The translations under genes and the position numbers were made by a program. Under the pieces are notes generated by a model. The model ran no database searches. It was not told where the DNA came from and saw nothing but the letters and a program-made list of their open reading frames with translations. A DNA stretch of 64,000 nt from Desulfitobacterium_A sp034927245 (GTDB lineage: Bacteria; Bacillota; Desulfitobacteriia; Desulfitobacteriales; Desulfitobacteriaceae), in NCBI RefSeq assembly GCF_034927245.1, contig NZ_JAYFQK010000050.1, positions 55,006-119,005 of the forward strand, given 5' to 3'. How positions within the stretch are numbered: the stretch's first letter is position 1; each line of letters begins with the position of its first letter. Positions 8,011-16,720 of this stretch are shown piece after piece.

Positions 8011-9045
8011 CTATAGAACAAAGAAAATGGCGACAAAGAAAACTAACATGATAATTAAACCAAGGGGAACACCCAATTTTGCCCATTCTTTACTCTCAAT
8101 ATTAAGTTTGCTTGCGGAAATAATATTGGGGATATTACCGGGGATCAACATTCCGCCGCTAATTAAAAGGCCCATTAAAATAGCCCGGATTTGTTCTAAG
8201 GACATCTTATCGCTGATTTCGGCGGCAGCTAGAGTCGCATTATCCAATATCGCTGAAATCATATTGATCCAATATAAGAGCTGACTGGGCAAGCCAAGAA
8301 TGAATTTATCGATAATTGGTTTTAAGCCTGTACCTAAAAATGTTAAAGCCATGACAAAAAGATAGATTTTAAAGGCACGAAAAAAAACTTCTTTATAGCT
8401 TTCTTCCTGTTGATCACCCTCTAAACCAAGACCGGATTGTTGATCAGGCCGGATAAGGAAGGCAGCCAAAATTCCCAGGCCGATAATCGCAGGAATAATA
8501 AATTCCCCAAAATTTACGAACAAATACCAGAAGTCAGCATTGAGTTTCGATATGACGATCGTAGCCAGAGGCTCACCGATTGGAGTTAAGGCAGCTCCTA
8601 AGCCAATCGAGAAACAACTAATAATTGTAAGATTAACTTCGTTTTTGCGATCCATCTTCAAATTATAAATGATTTCGACGAGGAGTAGGGCAGCGATAAT
8701 CGCTGTAATTACACTTGAAATAATGCCTAAAATAACAACGATCAGAAACATAAGTATTTTAGCCGGTATGTGGTTCTGAATAGATTGAATAGCCGTGTTG
8801 ATCTGCACTTTGAAAACTTTAAAAAGTACACCGAAAGCAAATACGGCGATTGTAATCATAATCGGTTCTTCTAAAGCTTTTAATACCAGTCCGGTACTTA
8901 ACGACTGTGATATCAGTACCGACGCTAAACCCATAACAAATAGAAATATTTCGAGGTTATGTTCCACTTTTTTTACCGTGAAAGGAAGGACTAATACTAA
9001 CAACACAATGGAAATTAACCCACCGAGCATAAGATTATCTGGCAA
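8011..9045 (-). CDS. DUF1646 family membrane protein, probable ion transporter
   Basis: A 344-residue, very hydrophobic protein with about ten membrane segments. Segments such as GAALTPIGEPLATI and the late SGGMLIPGNIPNIISASKLN are typical of DUF1646, which belongs to the ion-transporter superfamily of NhaD-like antiporters and citrate carriers. Both are re-entrant-loop motifs. A cation/proton antiport role is plausible but unproven. The start is TTG with GGGGGAG eight bases upstream. It is monocistronic, with a terminator behind it and a structured repeat upstream at 9193-9304. Confidence 0.8.
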   Translation of the reverse strand: MPDNLMLGGLISIVLLVLVLPFTVKKVEHNLEIFLFVMGLASVLISQSLSTGLVLKALEEPIMITIAVFAFGVLFKVFKVQINTAIQSIQNHIPAKILMFLIVVILGIISSVITAIIAALLLVEIIYNLKMDRKNEVNLTIISCFSIGLGAALTPIGEPLATIVISKLNADFWYLFVNFGEFIIPAIIGLGILAAFLIRPDQQSGLGLEGDQQEESYKEVFFRAFKIYLFVMALTFLGTGLKPIIDKFILGLPSQLLYWINMISAILDNATLAAAEISDKMSLEQIRAILMGLLISGGMLIPGNIPNIISASKLNIESKEWAKLGVPLGLIIMLVFFVAIFFVL

Positions 9046-9192
9046 TCAAATCACTCCCCCTTAATTATCTATTATCTATTTTTATTTGAACCACATTTCA
9101 CATTTTAACATTATATTATGTAATATTAAAGGTTAATTTGCGAAATAGATCGAATTTATACAAATATAGTAAAATCAATGACATTATGGGCT

Positions 9193-9304
9193 TATAAAGG
9201 AAACTTACTTCAGGTGGAGTTTTGACTCCCTCTGAAGTTTAGTTGACTTATCCCCACAGAGGACAAGCTTGCAAGGCAAGCAAGCTTCGTATGTCCAGAG
9301 ACTA
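9193..9304 (+). repeat. Modular structured intergenic repeat, copy 1
   Basis: About 110 bp sharing long runs with the elements at 30651 and 61898. It holds the outer stem (ACTTCAG / CTGAAGT), the GGAG/CTCC hairpin, and the second module, in which GGACA pairs with TGTCC around AAGCTTGC/GCAAGCTT. It lacks the CGATAGTTCC hairpin and the third module. It sits between the LCP gene 3' end and the DUF1646 start. The 303-bp gap 9046-9348 holds nothing else recognisable. Confidence 0.85.
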
Positions 9305-9348
9305 AATTACATTATATCAAACATTTTTATAGATTTATAGAGATACTT

Positions 9349-10647
9349 TTACTTCTCATTTTTAATGACCTCAAATTGAATCCCTTGATTTAGATTTCCT
9401 TCAGCTAAATTTTCCTCAGCCTCTTTTTCCGAACGGGCATTTTGCTCTGTCACGCTATTGCCGGCTTCTTTTTTTACAGGGTTTTCGTTTTGATTTTTCG
9501 GAGTTGACGAATTAGGCGAAACGGAGGAGGCCTTTGATGAAGAAGGCTTTGTCGGAGAAGGATTTGTTGAAGAAGGCTTTGCGGAAAAAGTCTGATTTGC
9601 ATTTTGCGTGAAATATGAGGTCGTTTTTCCATCCATAAATAATTGCGTAACTACTTTTTTAGCATCATCAGAATTGACCTTCCAGTAACTTATTCCCTTT
9701 TCGGTCGAAAATTTTCCGGGAAGGGTCTGAGTTATTATCTGATAATCTTCCGTTTTTTTCAATAAGGTCGCGAGGGACCATATCTGACCTATGCTTAGGT
9801 CTGTCTCCACGGCTTGATACACTTTGGGAATAACAAAGGGAAGCTTGGGCAAATTTTTAATATTCACCGCTTCCTTAACCATAGCTTTCATGACTGCCTG
9901 CTGACGGATTGTTCTCGTAATGTCCCCCATTTCATCGTTGCGAAAACGCGCATATTGAAGGGCCTGGCTCCCATTAAGGCGTTGGGTTCCTTTTTTTAAA
10001 TCGATATAGCGGTCTTGATTGTCTCCTGTATCATAATGCATATCCTTCTCAACGCTTAAAGTTACCCCACCCAAACTGTCAATGATACTTTTAAAGCCAT
10101 TAAAGTTTGTCGCGACATAACCATCAATCGGAAAACCGATCATTGTTTCAATATACTTTTGGGTTGAGGAAAACCCCTTTTGCAGGCGGGCAATAGCATT
10201 AATCTTTTGAATTCCCTTTCCTTCCAAATTGACTTGAGTATCCCGAGGAATACTGAGCAAAATCATTTTTTTATGGATTTGATCAATGCGGGCAACAAAT
10301 AAAGAATCCGTATTGCTTAAAGTGACATCCTCCGGCCGATTATCCATCCCAATTAAAAGAAAAGTAAGGCTTGAACCATCGAGCTTATCACGATAAATAG
10401 CCGCGCTATTTTCTTCTCCTGTTTGATTTGCTAAATTCTGCTGAGAAACTTCTGAATTCCTACCCGTTTGATTGAAGATTTGAGACCGTGATATATTCCC
10501 TGAGACATTTCCTTTCAGTTGACCTTGTCCGCCCAAAAACAGAATCAAAAAGACGAGTCCTACGCCCAGCCCAAAACCTAAAATGGCAATAAATCCATAT
10601 ACTTTGAAGAACTCCTGTAAACTCGCTTTATTTTTGTCTTTGGACAT
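9349..10647 (-). CDS. LytR-CpsA-Psr (LCP) family protein
   Basis: A 432-residue protein with a cytoplasmic N-terminus, one membrane segment (about 15-38) and an extracellular LCP domain (about 90-330). The signature segments are LIGMDNRP, SIPRDTQVNLEGKGIQKINA and GGVTLSVEKDMHYDT. LCP enzymes attach teichoic acids or other glycopolymers to peptidoglycan. The C-terminal 90 residues are a low-complexity Ser/Pro/Lys/Asn linker with near repeats such as TNPSPTKPSSSK. Whether it is a wall-glycopolymer ligase here is inferred from family. It is monocistronic and divergent from the small gene at 10817. Confidence 0.93.
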   Translation of the reverse strand: MSKDKNKASLQEFFKVYGFIAILGFGLGVGLVFLILFLGGQGQLKGNVSGNISRSQIFNQTGRNSEVSQQNLANQTGEENSAAIYRDKLDGSSLTFLLIGMDNRPEDVTLSNTDSLFVARIDQIHKKMILLSIPRDTQVNLEGKGIQKINAIARLQKGFSSTQKYIETMIGFPIDGYVATNFNGFKSIIDSLGGVTLSVEKDMHYDTGDNQDRYIDLKKGTQRLNGSQALQYARFRNDEMGDITRTIRQQAVMKAMVKEAVNIKNLPKLPFVIPKVYQAVETDLSIGQIWSLATLLKKTEDYQIITQTLPGKFSTEKGISYWKVNSDDAKKVVTQLFMDGKTTSYFTQNANQTFSAKPSSTNPSPTKPSSSKASSVSPNSSTPKNQNENPVKKEAGNSVTEQNARSEKEAEENLAEGNLNQGIQFEVIKNEK

Positions 10648-10816
10648 GCTGTCTCAACTCCGATCAATAAAATATCACCAATAGCTTCGACAATCTAAAC
10701 CTATTTATACCCATATAAGTATCGTTAGTTTTTGGAAATGGCTTTGGTATATTTTGTAACACCCCTTTGCCGGTGGAATATAATACCAGTAAATAGGTGT
10801 CAAAGGAGGGATTACA

Positions 10817-11137
10817 ATGTTTTTCCTAAAGAAATTACCCTTTATAAATTTACGAGCTGAAGAGCCGACACCAATTATAAATACCCCAAGCTTAGAGCAA
10901 GACATTCCTGCGGAAATGATAGAAAACGTAAACAATGCACTTGAACAAAATTATTCTTATGAAACCCAGAGTTCAACTCTGTTCGGCAAGTTTCACCGGA
11001 GTCAAAACCTTTACACTGGTCCTGAAGCCTCCTTTGAAAATGAGGCTTGGGCGCCGGAATATCAACCCATCAAGCTCTTTCACAGACCATGGAGCACAAC
11101 AGAGGAACAAATCGCCTCACCTTCCGACTCCCAATAA
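10817..11137 (+). CDS. Hypothetical protein, 106 residues
   Basis: It has a strong AAAGGAGGG site eight bases before the ATG, so it is very likely a real gene. The product is soluble, acidic, and has no recognised domain. No signal peptide or membrane segment is evident, although the first ten residues are fairly hydrophobic. A hairpin follows it at 11143, then the proline/tyrosine-rich gene at 11224 on the same strand. The pairing with a coat-like protein suggests, without proof, a sporulation context. Confidence 0.7.
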   Translation: MFFLKKLPFINLRAEEPTPIINTPSLEQDIPAEMIENVNNALEQNYSYETQSSTLFGKFHRSQNLYTGPEASFENEAWAPEYQPIKLFHRPWSTTEEQIASPSDSQ

Positions 11138-11142
11138 TTATA

Positions 11143-11167
11143 GGGCCGTGTCATCAATACACGGCCC
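11143..11167 (+). terminator. Hairpin between two small genes, weak terminator
   Basis: GGGCCGTGT and ACACGGCCC form a perfect 9-bp stem with a 7-nt loop directly after the 106-residue gene. A pyrimidine-rich tract rather than a clean T run follows, so partial termination or RNA processing is as likely as full termination. Confidence 0.55.
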
Positions 11168-11223
11168 CTCTGCCTCTTCTTTGTACGAATTTTACGCACG
11201 ACATCAAAGGAGGAAACTCGCTT

Positions 11224-11649
11224 ATGTCTTCTGGAATCTTTGGACCAAGGGCTCCATCCTACCCTCGTCCTACCTACTATAACCAGAATTTACGACGATC
11301 ATATGGTTCCTATCCTCCTCCTTCTTCCGTTCCATCTCCTGCTTCTTATCCTGCACCCGCTTCTTATCCTACAACTGCTTCTTATCGCGTACCTGCTTCT
11401 TATTCTTATACCGCCCCTTATCATGCTGCTTCAGTGCCCCAAGCCTATTCCGGCCGTCCTTATCCGAATATGCCTGCACCTGTTGTTTATCCCGAGAATC
11501 TTCCTCCCTATTCTCCCGTTTATTTGCCTGTTATGCAGTATTCCAGAAGCTGCTCTGAGCACGGCCTGGAAGCCGTCCTAATCGCAATACTTGTTCTCGT
11601 TTCATTGGACCTCATCTTTGTTCGCCCATTGAAAAAGCTCCCGGAATAA
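11224..11649 (+). CDS. Pro/Tyr/Ser-rich repeat protein with C-terminal membrane segment
   Basis: I place the start at the ATG at 11224, ten bases after AAAGGAGG; upstream in-frame ATGs have no such site. The 141-residue product has repeated SYPAPASYP-type units (about residues 35-75), many Tyr and Pro, then a hydrophobic C-terminal segment (about 112-132) ending in a basic tail. Such composition is seen in spore coat and other surface proteins of clostridia, but no family is recognised. Low-complexity repeats make homology hard to judge. It converges with the activase gene, with 1 bp between stop codons. Confidence 0.65.
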   Translation: MSSGIFGPRAPSYPRPTYYNQNLRRSYGSYPPPSSVPSPASYPAPASYPTTASYRVPASYSYTAPYHAASVPQAYSGRPYPNMPAPVVYPENLPPYSPVYLPVMQYSRSCSEHGLEAVLIAILVLVSLDLIFVRPLKKLPE

Positions 11650-11650
11650 A

Positions 11651-12673
11651 TTAAGAATTTGATGCGGCAGCTTTTTCTGCACCTTTAGCATCGCGTTTTT
11701 CGGTGATTGTGCTTGACCATTTTCCGCAGCGGTCCCCCCAACGCGCCAGAGCCTGATTCTCCTGCCTTATTTCTACAACTTCACAGTGATTGGCACAGCC
11801 GCTGCAGTCGAAACTGCGCGCTTCAAAAAGGGTATCCGTAAGTTGAAGGCCCCGGAATTTACTGGTATAGCTTTTCTTTTGAGCGGCCTTTTCTTGGGCA
11901 AGATAAGCCGCGCCCAAGGCCCCCATCACTGAAAAATGGGGAGGTACAATCACTTCTTGGCCAAGTTCTTTTTCAAAGGCCCGGCAGATTCCGGGGTTAG
12001 CCGCAACTCCCCCTTGAAAAAGAATCGGACCCAGGATTTCTTTATTTTTTCCCACGTTATTTAAGTAGTTGCGTACCATCGCTTGACATAGCCCCGCGAG
12101 AATGTCGGGCAAAGGATGTCCTAACTGTTGTTTGTGGATCATATCCGATTCTGCAAAGACGGAACAGCGGCCGGCGATTCTCACCGGGTGTTGGGCATGT
12201 AAGGCAATCGGCCCGAATTCTTCAATCGGAATTCCGAGTCGTGCCGCTTGCTGATCCAAAAATGAACCTGTTCCGGCAGCACAGACCGTATTCATCGCAA
12301 AATCAACTACAACACCGTCACGCAGAATAATAATTTTGGAGTCCTGTCCGCCGATTTCCAAGATCGTTTTCACCCCGGGATATTCTCGGGAAGCCGCTAC
12401 GGCATGTGCCGTGATTTCATTTTTGACAACATCCGCACCCAATAAGGTTGCCGCAAGTTGACGGGCGCTTCCTGTCGTCCCCACACCGATGATCTGGGCC
12501 GATTTTCCTATTTTTTCACGCAGAAGCTTTAGACCTTCTTGAATGGTTTGCATCGGGCGCCCCTGAGTTCGAAGATACATTGCCTCGGCTACAGTATTAT
12601 CATCCCTCAGCAGCACAATATTGGTGCTGACTGAGCCAACATCTACACCTAAGAAATAGTTATGAGTATGCAC
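11651..12673 (-). CDS. Acyl-CoA dehydratase activase (BcrAD/BadFG ATPase)
   Basis: A 340-residue ASKHA-fold ATPase. The N-terminal GVDVGSVSTN phosphate loop, GVGTTGSAR, VCAAGTGSFLDQQAARLG and GRCSVFAESDM are the markers of HgdC-type activators. The last two contribute the cysteines that hold the [4Fe-4S] cluster between subunits. In the family ATP hydrolysis drives one-electron reduction of a partner dehydratase. The C-terminus adds CSGCANHC and a further Cys, a second possible cluster site; in large fused homologues this segment links the ATPase to DUF2229. It overlaps the next upstream gene by 14 bp. The partner substrate is unknown. Confidence 0.9.
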   Translation of the reverse strand: MHTHNYFLGVDVGSVSTNIVLLRDDNTVAEAMYLRTQGRPMQTIQEGLKLLREKIGKSAQIIGVGTTGSARQLAATLLGADVVKNEITAHAVAASREYPGVKTILEIGGQDSKIIILRDGVVVDFAMNTVCAAGTGSFLDQQAARLGIPIEEFGPIALHAQHPVRIAGRCSVFAESDMIHKQQLGHPLPDILAGLCQAMVRNYLNNVGKNKEILGPILFQGGVAANPGICRAFEKELGQEVIVPPHFSVMGALGAAYLAQEKAAQKKSYTSKFRGLQLTDTLFEARSFDCSGCANHCEVVEIRQENQALARWGDRCGKWSSTITEKRDAKGAEKAAASNS

Positions 12674-13799
12674 GTATCGGCCCTCCTAGATTTGATCCTT
12701 GTTCTTTATGACGAGATCGTTCAAGCAGATCAACAAAAGCCTCTAAACGGGTCTGAATCCCTGCCTGTCCTGTATGTTCATCAAAGGTTAACGTCATTAT
12801 AGGAAGATTATAGTCTTCTTGAATCTGCGGAAGAATGCTCGAAGCTACGATTTCCGGCATACACCCCAAAGGTAGAATCTGAATGATTCCATCATATCCC
12901 CGGCGTGCAAAATGAACCGCTGAGCCTATGGTTTCAATTCCGTGACCGCCTACGAAATGGTTTAAATAGGGTTTGGCTAAACGATAATAAGGTTTCAAAG
13001 GACGACATCCCTGCTTAAAACCTTGAAAAACATGTTGTCCGACCCAACCGGATAGATAGATCGAGCGATCAACATATGTTCCTAAGTTTCCCAGCTCTTT
13101 TTCTATGTCACAGGAGCTAAACGGCTCCAAAAGCGTATAGATTTCCCCGATCACGGCAATTCTTAAAGGTTGAATTTCCAGACTTTCCGGATGCTCGGCT
13201 TGCTTTTCCTGAATCCTTGCTTGGAGCCACCGAACAACCCCTTCAATGCCTTCATCAGTCATCGCCAACACAAGTCTTTTTTTGGCTTCCTCATACAGCC
13301 CATTGGCTTCATGCGGATTTTGGGCGTGTGGACGAAATCCGTGAATAAGCATTTCAATCCGATCCATGGCCACTGATTTACGATAGGCAAACATAGCGGC
13401 GCTTAGTATTTTAGTCCATGAGTTATGCGCTCCCGCTAGATAGCGAATCCGCTCCAGCAATCCTAATAAGCGTCCCTCAGGGGGTTCCAGCAGAATGAAT
13501 TCATAATTAAATCCCGCATCTTTAAGAATTTGCCGTTCGCTTTCACCATAATATCCAAAACGGCAAGGGCCTTTTCCGGCGGTAATAACTACCGTATCCG
13601 CCCCCATATCCGCTGCTTCCACATAGTTTCCCAAATTAAGCTTAAGGGGCAAACAGGCCGATTCCGGCGCGAGTTTCGTCCCAATATTTAACGTTTGTTT
13701 GCTATTAAATGGTGCAACCGCAAATTCTATGTTCAAGGATTCAAACAGGGCTTGAATGACAATCCACGAATTCCCCATGTGCGGGAAGGTGACCTTCAT
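12660..13799 (-). CDS. DUF2229/HgdB-like acyl-CoA dehydratase activase-related protein
   Basis: A 379-residue protein. SACLPLKLNLGNY, GKGPCRFGYYGE and LPLGCMPE are the cysteine motifs of the 2-hydroxyacyl-CoA dehydratase-like superfamily. TFDEHTGQAG near the end recurs in the next gene (TLDEHTGEAG), so the two are paralogous. In other bacteria these modules are parts of one protein of more than 1,000 residues with the activase; here they are separate overlapping genes. The reaction is unknown; iron-sulfur-based reduction of a thioester or related substrate is the family expectation. The 3' end overlaps the activase gene. Confidence 0.8.
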   Translation of the reverse strand: MKVTFPHMGNSWIVIQALFESLNIEFAVAPFNSKQTLNIGTKLAPESACLPLKLNLGNYVEAADMGADTVVITAGKGPCRFGYYGESERQILKDAGFNYEFILLEPPEGRLLGLLERIRYLAGAHNSWTKILSAAMFAYRKSVAMDRIEMLIHGFRPHAQNPHEANGLYEEAKKRLVLAMTDEGIEGVVRWLQARIQEKQAEHPESLEIQPLRIAVIGEIYTLLEPFSSCDIEKELGNLGTYVDRSIYLSGWVGQHVFQGFKQGCRPLKPYYRLAKPYLNHFVGGHGIETIGSAVHFARRGYDGIIQILPLGCMPEIVASSILPQIQEDYNLPIMTLTFDEHTGQAGIQTRLEAFVDLLERSRHKEQGSNLGGPIRAYS

Positions 13800-14853
13800 G
13801 ACCGACTCTCCTCTCCAGCATATCCAGAAATGCCTCTAAGCGGGTAACCAAGCCCGCTTCACCGGTATGTTCATCAAGTGTAAGGACCAAATAAGGTTTT
13901 TGTTCGGCTCTTGATCGTCGTGCAAGAAGATCATTCGTTAATGAATCCGTCCCGCAGCCAAAGCACGAAAGGTAAATGATTCCATCGACCTTCGGGTCTT
14001 CAAGGTAAGACTCTCCGGCCCCATAAATTTTCCGAGCATGGCTCCAAAAAATGCTTTTGCGAAGATGTTTCTGCTCTTCTTGCGTAATTTCTAAGGGAAC
14101 ATTTTCAACCACCCTCAGATTTGCCTTGCGGGCTATTTTGGAGAGAAGATTAAGATTAGCATATGATTCATACGTCAAATAGCTATGCCCGAGAAGCGCA
14201 ATCGTCGGCCGATATTCGTCTGATTCTTGGACAACCGTTTGCACCTGACGCGGAGTAAGTCCCAGATTTTCGAGCTTACCGGACTCGGCAAGATTTTCAA
14301 AACACTCCATGCTTTCTTCAAAGCCCCAACCTTGTTTACGCATGTCTTGATACGTTTTAAGCCAACGCTCTCCTTCGGCATAAGCGCGCAGAACCTGATG
14401 TTTATTTTTACCCAAGCCTTTACCCCATTGAATCAAGCTCTTGTGGGCTTGATGAACCCCGGCCCGCCGATTGATGTCTACGGTGACTACTTCCAGTCCG
14501 GCAGGGATTGTTCCAAGCAGGCTTTCGGGAATCCCCAACATTTTTGGACAGAGGTACGTGTTTTTTTCCATACTGACTAAACGCGGCAGAAAAACTGCAT
14601 CCACATTGGATAATGAATTAAGATGACCGACTAAAATCTTGACCGGCAAACACGTATCTGCCGGTGCCTTTTTCAAGCCGATTTCCATCATGGTCTGATT
14701 GGTCGGAGGCGTACTCACGAGTTCGATATCCAATTCTTGTAAAAATCCTGCCCAAAACGGATAATAATCATAATAGGTTAGCGCACGTGGATAACCAAGC
14801 TTCAAGCTCAATAACCCCCTATTTTCCTTGTTTTTTCGGTTGCCGTGTTTCAT
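13741..14853 (-). CDS. DUF2229 acyl-CoA dehydratase activase-related protein
   Basis: A 370-residue protein starting with LGYPRALTYYDYYPFW, the usual opening of DUF2229. DTCLPVKI and YLSCFGCGTDSLTNDLL supply conserved cysteines. It overlaps the following gene by 59 bp and spoVAF by 35 bp. The start is uncertain: the ATG at 14853 has no clear ribosome binding site, while a TTG about 40 bp downstream has AGGGGG just upstream and would begin at the conserved region. Its position directly behind spoVAF suggests co-transcription from the sigma-G-type spoVA promoter. Confidence 0.78.
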   Translation of the reverse strand: MKHGNRKNKENRGLLSLKLGYPRALTYYDYYPFWAGFLQELDIELVSTPPTNQTMMEIGLKKAPADTCLPVKILVGHLNSLSNVDAVFLPRLVSMEKNTYLCPKMLGIPESLLGTIPAGLEVVTVDINRRAGVHQAHKSLIQWGKGLGKNKHQVLRAYAEGERWLKTYQDMRKQGWGFEESMECFENLAESGKLENLGLTPRQVQTVVQESDEYRPTIALLGHSYLTYESYANLNLLSKIARKANLRVVENVPLEITQEEQKHLRKSIFWSHARKIYGAGESYLEDPKVDGIIYLSCFGCGTDSLTNDLLARRSRAEQKPYLVLTLDEHTGEAGLVTRLEAFLDMLERRVGHEGHLPAHGEFVDCHSSPV

Positions 14854-16327
14854 CTTGCGGTTTCAAAATACTCGGTCTCGTATTTTGAAGGGTTACCGGC
14901 GAGCGGAAAAGAGCCTTTCCTATGGCCTTCCCGTCAAATGGGAAAACCGGCCAAAGGTATGGGATACCAAACGATTTTGTCCGTACCAGCAATATAAACA
15001 CTGCAAGAATGCCAATTCCGAAACCAATAAAGTTTCCGATAAACGTCGCAATCACTAAAAACAGCCTGGCCAAACGATTGGCTTGGCCAAGTTCATAACT
15101 CGGGGTCGCAAAGGTACCTACGGAAACAATCGCTATATACAAAACGATTTCCGGTGTAAATAGTCCAACCTTAATCGCGATATCTCCCAGCATAAATGTT
15201 GCAACTAATCCTAAGGCAGTGGAAAGCGGCGACGGAATATGAATCGCGGCCATTCTCAGCAAATCCACACCAAATTCCGCAACCAGAATTTGCGGCAAAA
15301 GCCCAACCTTACCCGGTTCAGAAATTCCCAGCCATTGAAGCCATTCCGGAAGAACGTTTGGATTTAAGGCCGCAGCTAACCACAAGGGCAATAAAAAGAC
15401 AGATACAAAAATTCCCAAAAACCGAACTAAACGCAGATAAGCACCTACAATCGGTTCTTGCCGATATTCTTCGGCATGTTGCAGATGGTGCCAAATGGTT
15501 ACAGGTGCGATAATAACGGATGGTGAGGTATCCACAATTAGAATCACGTGTCCCTCGAGGAGATGGGTAGCCGCTACATCCGGTCTTTCCGTGTACCTTA
15601 CACGGGGATACGGATTCCAAAACTTACTGCCTAAGATGAATTCTTCAATACTTTTTTCAGCCATGGGAATTCCGTCAACTACAATTCCCTGCAGTTCTTC
15701 CGTAATTTTCCGCACAAGCTCTAGATTGGTCACATCTTCGATATAGGCAATACAGACATCTGTTTTGGATCGTGTTCCGACCTGGACAAGCTTCATTCTC
15801 AGCTTTGGATCCCGCAGTCTTCGGCGAATCAAGGCCGTGTTGAACACCATGGTCTCCACGAAACCATCCCGTGACCCTCGGGTAACCTTCTCAATATCCG
15901 GTTCTTGCGGAGCACGGGCCGGAAATGTTCTAACATCAACAATAATTGCCTTTTCCTGGCCTTCGACGAAAATAGCCATCGGCCCGGACAATAGAAAGTA
16001 GAATACTTTATCCATGGTTTCAACTTCGGAAACCTGTAAATTAACAATTCTTCCCTTAACTAATTTTGTTAAGGTATTGACCACTAAATCCGCACGTTCT
16101 AACTCCACTAAAGATTCGAGGATAATACTGGAAACCTCGGTATTGACCATACCATTGACCGAGTAAATCGCAACCTTCTTACCGCCGATTGACATTTCAC
16201 GCAGGATGATATCATAGTTATCCGGCACGCCCAGTTCTTTGTTCATGTAGTCTATATTTTCTTGATATAACTTGCTGACCTTTACATTTTCTTCACTCAT
16301 ATTCTTCGATTCATTAGATTCAGCCAA
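14819..16327 (-). CDS. spoVAF: Stage V sporulation protein AF (GerA-family)
   Basis: A 502-residue GerA-type protein. The N-terminal soluble half contains DVCIAYIEDV; the C-terminal half has about five to six membrane segments (from about 290), including SPSVIIAPVTIWHHLQHAE just before. SpoVAF is part of the spore inner-membrane channel system for dipicolinic acid and resembles the germinant receptor A subunit. The start is TTG with GAGGGAGG seven bases upstream. It is the last sporulation gene of the operon, and its 3' end overlaps a DUF2229 gene. Confidence 0.95.
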   Translation of the reverse strand: MAESNESKNMSEENVKVSKLYQENIDYMNKELGVPDNYDIILREMSIGGKKVAIYSVNGMVNTEVSSIILESLVELERADLVVNTLTKLVKGRIVNLQVSEVETMDKVFYFLLSGPMAIFVEGQEKAIIVDVRTFPARAPQEPDIEKVTRGSRDGFVETMVFNTALIRRRLRDPKLRMKLVQVGTRSKTDVCIAYIEDVTNLELVRKITEELQGIVVDGIPMAEKSIEEFILGSKFWNPYPRVRYTERPDVAATHLLEGHVILIVDTSPSVIIAPVTIWHHLQHAEEYRQEPIVGAYLRLVRFLGIFVSVFLLPLWLAAALNPNVLPEWLQWLGISEPGKVGLLPQILVAEFGVDLLRMAAIHIPSPLSTALGLVATFMLGDIAIKVGLFTPEIVLYIAIVSVGTFATPSYELGQANRLARLFLVIATFIGNFIGFGIGILAVFILLVRTKSFGIPYLWPVFPFDGKAIGKALFRSPVTLQNTRPSILKPQDETRQPKKQGK

Positions 16328-16341
16328 AGCTATTCCTCCCT

Positions 16342-16710
16342 CTATCCCTTAGGAGTAAAGGCAATCGATACGAGATATCCAAAGAGCACCGCCGCTGCGA
16401 TGCCAACGGCCGCCGCTTCTACCCCTCCGGAAAAAGCGCCTAACAAGCCCCTTTTGTCAACAGCCTCCATCGCACCTTTAGACAGTAAATAACCGAATCC
16501 GGAGAGTGGGACACTCGCTCCCGCTCCCGCAAACTTGACCATTGGGCCATACAGCCCTAACGCGCCCAAAATGGCTCCGCCTGTCACAAAGGTGACTAAA
16601 ACATGGGCCGGCGTAAAGGCTGGTTTTGTTAAATCCATCAGAAGCTGACCCGCCACACAAATCAGACCGCCGACAATAAACGCCGGAATTACCTGCTCAA
16701 ACATCCGCAT
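16342..16710 (-). CDS. spoVAE: Stage V sporulation protein AE
   Basis: A 122-residue membrane protein with about four hydrophobic segments, including AFIVGGLICVAGQLLMDL and KFAGAGASVPLSGFG. These match SpoVAE (the short SpoVAEb type) and resemble SpoVAC. With SpoVAC and SpoVAD it forms the channel that moves Ca-dipicolinate into the forespore and out at germination. AAAGGAGAG precedes the ATG. The gene order C-D-E-F without spoVAA and spoVAB is the usual reduced set in clostridia. Confidence 0.95.
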   Translation of the reverse strand: MRMFEQVIPAFIVGGLICVAGQLLMDLTKPAFTPAHVLVTFVTGGAILGALGLYGPMVKFAGAGASVPLSGFGYLLSKGAMEAVDKRGLLGAFSGGVEAAAVGIAAAVLFGYLVSIAFTPKG

Positions 16711-16720
16711 TGCTCTCCTT

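Noticed and set aside
9193..9304. Intergenic repeats as a CRISPR array or simple terminators
   Set aside because: There are single, widely spaced copies with no spacers, and orientation relative to genes varies, so neither explanation holds.
11047..11223. Longer N-terminus for the Pro/Tyr-rich gene
   Set aside because: It would overlap the preceding gene and the hairpin, and the strong AAAGGAGG site directs the ATG at 11224.
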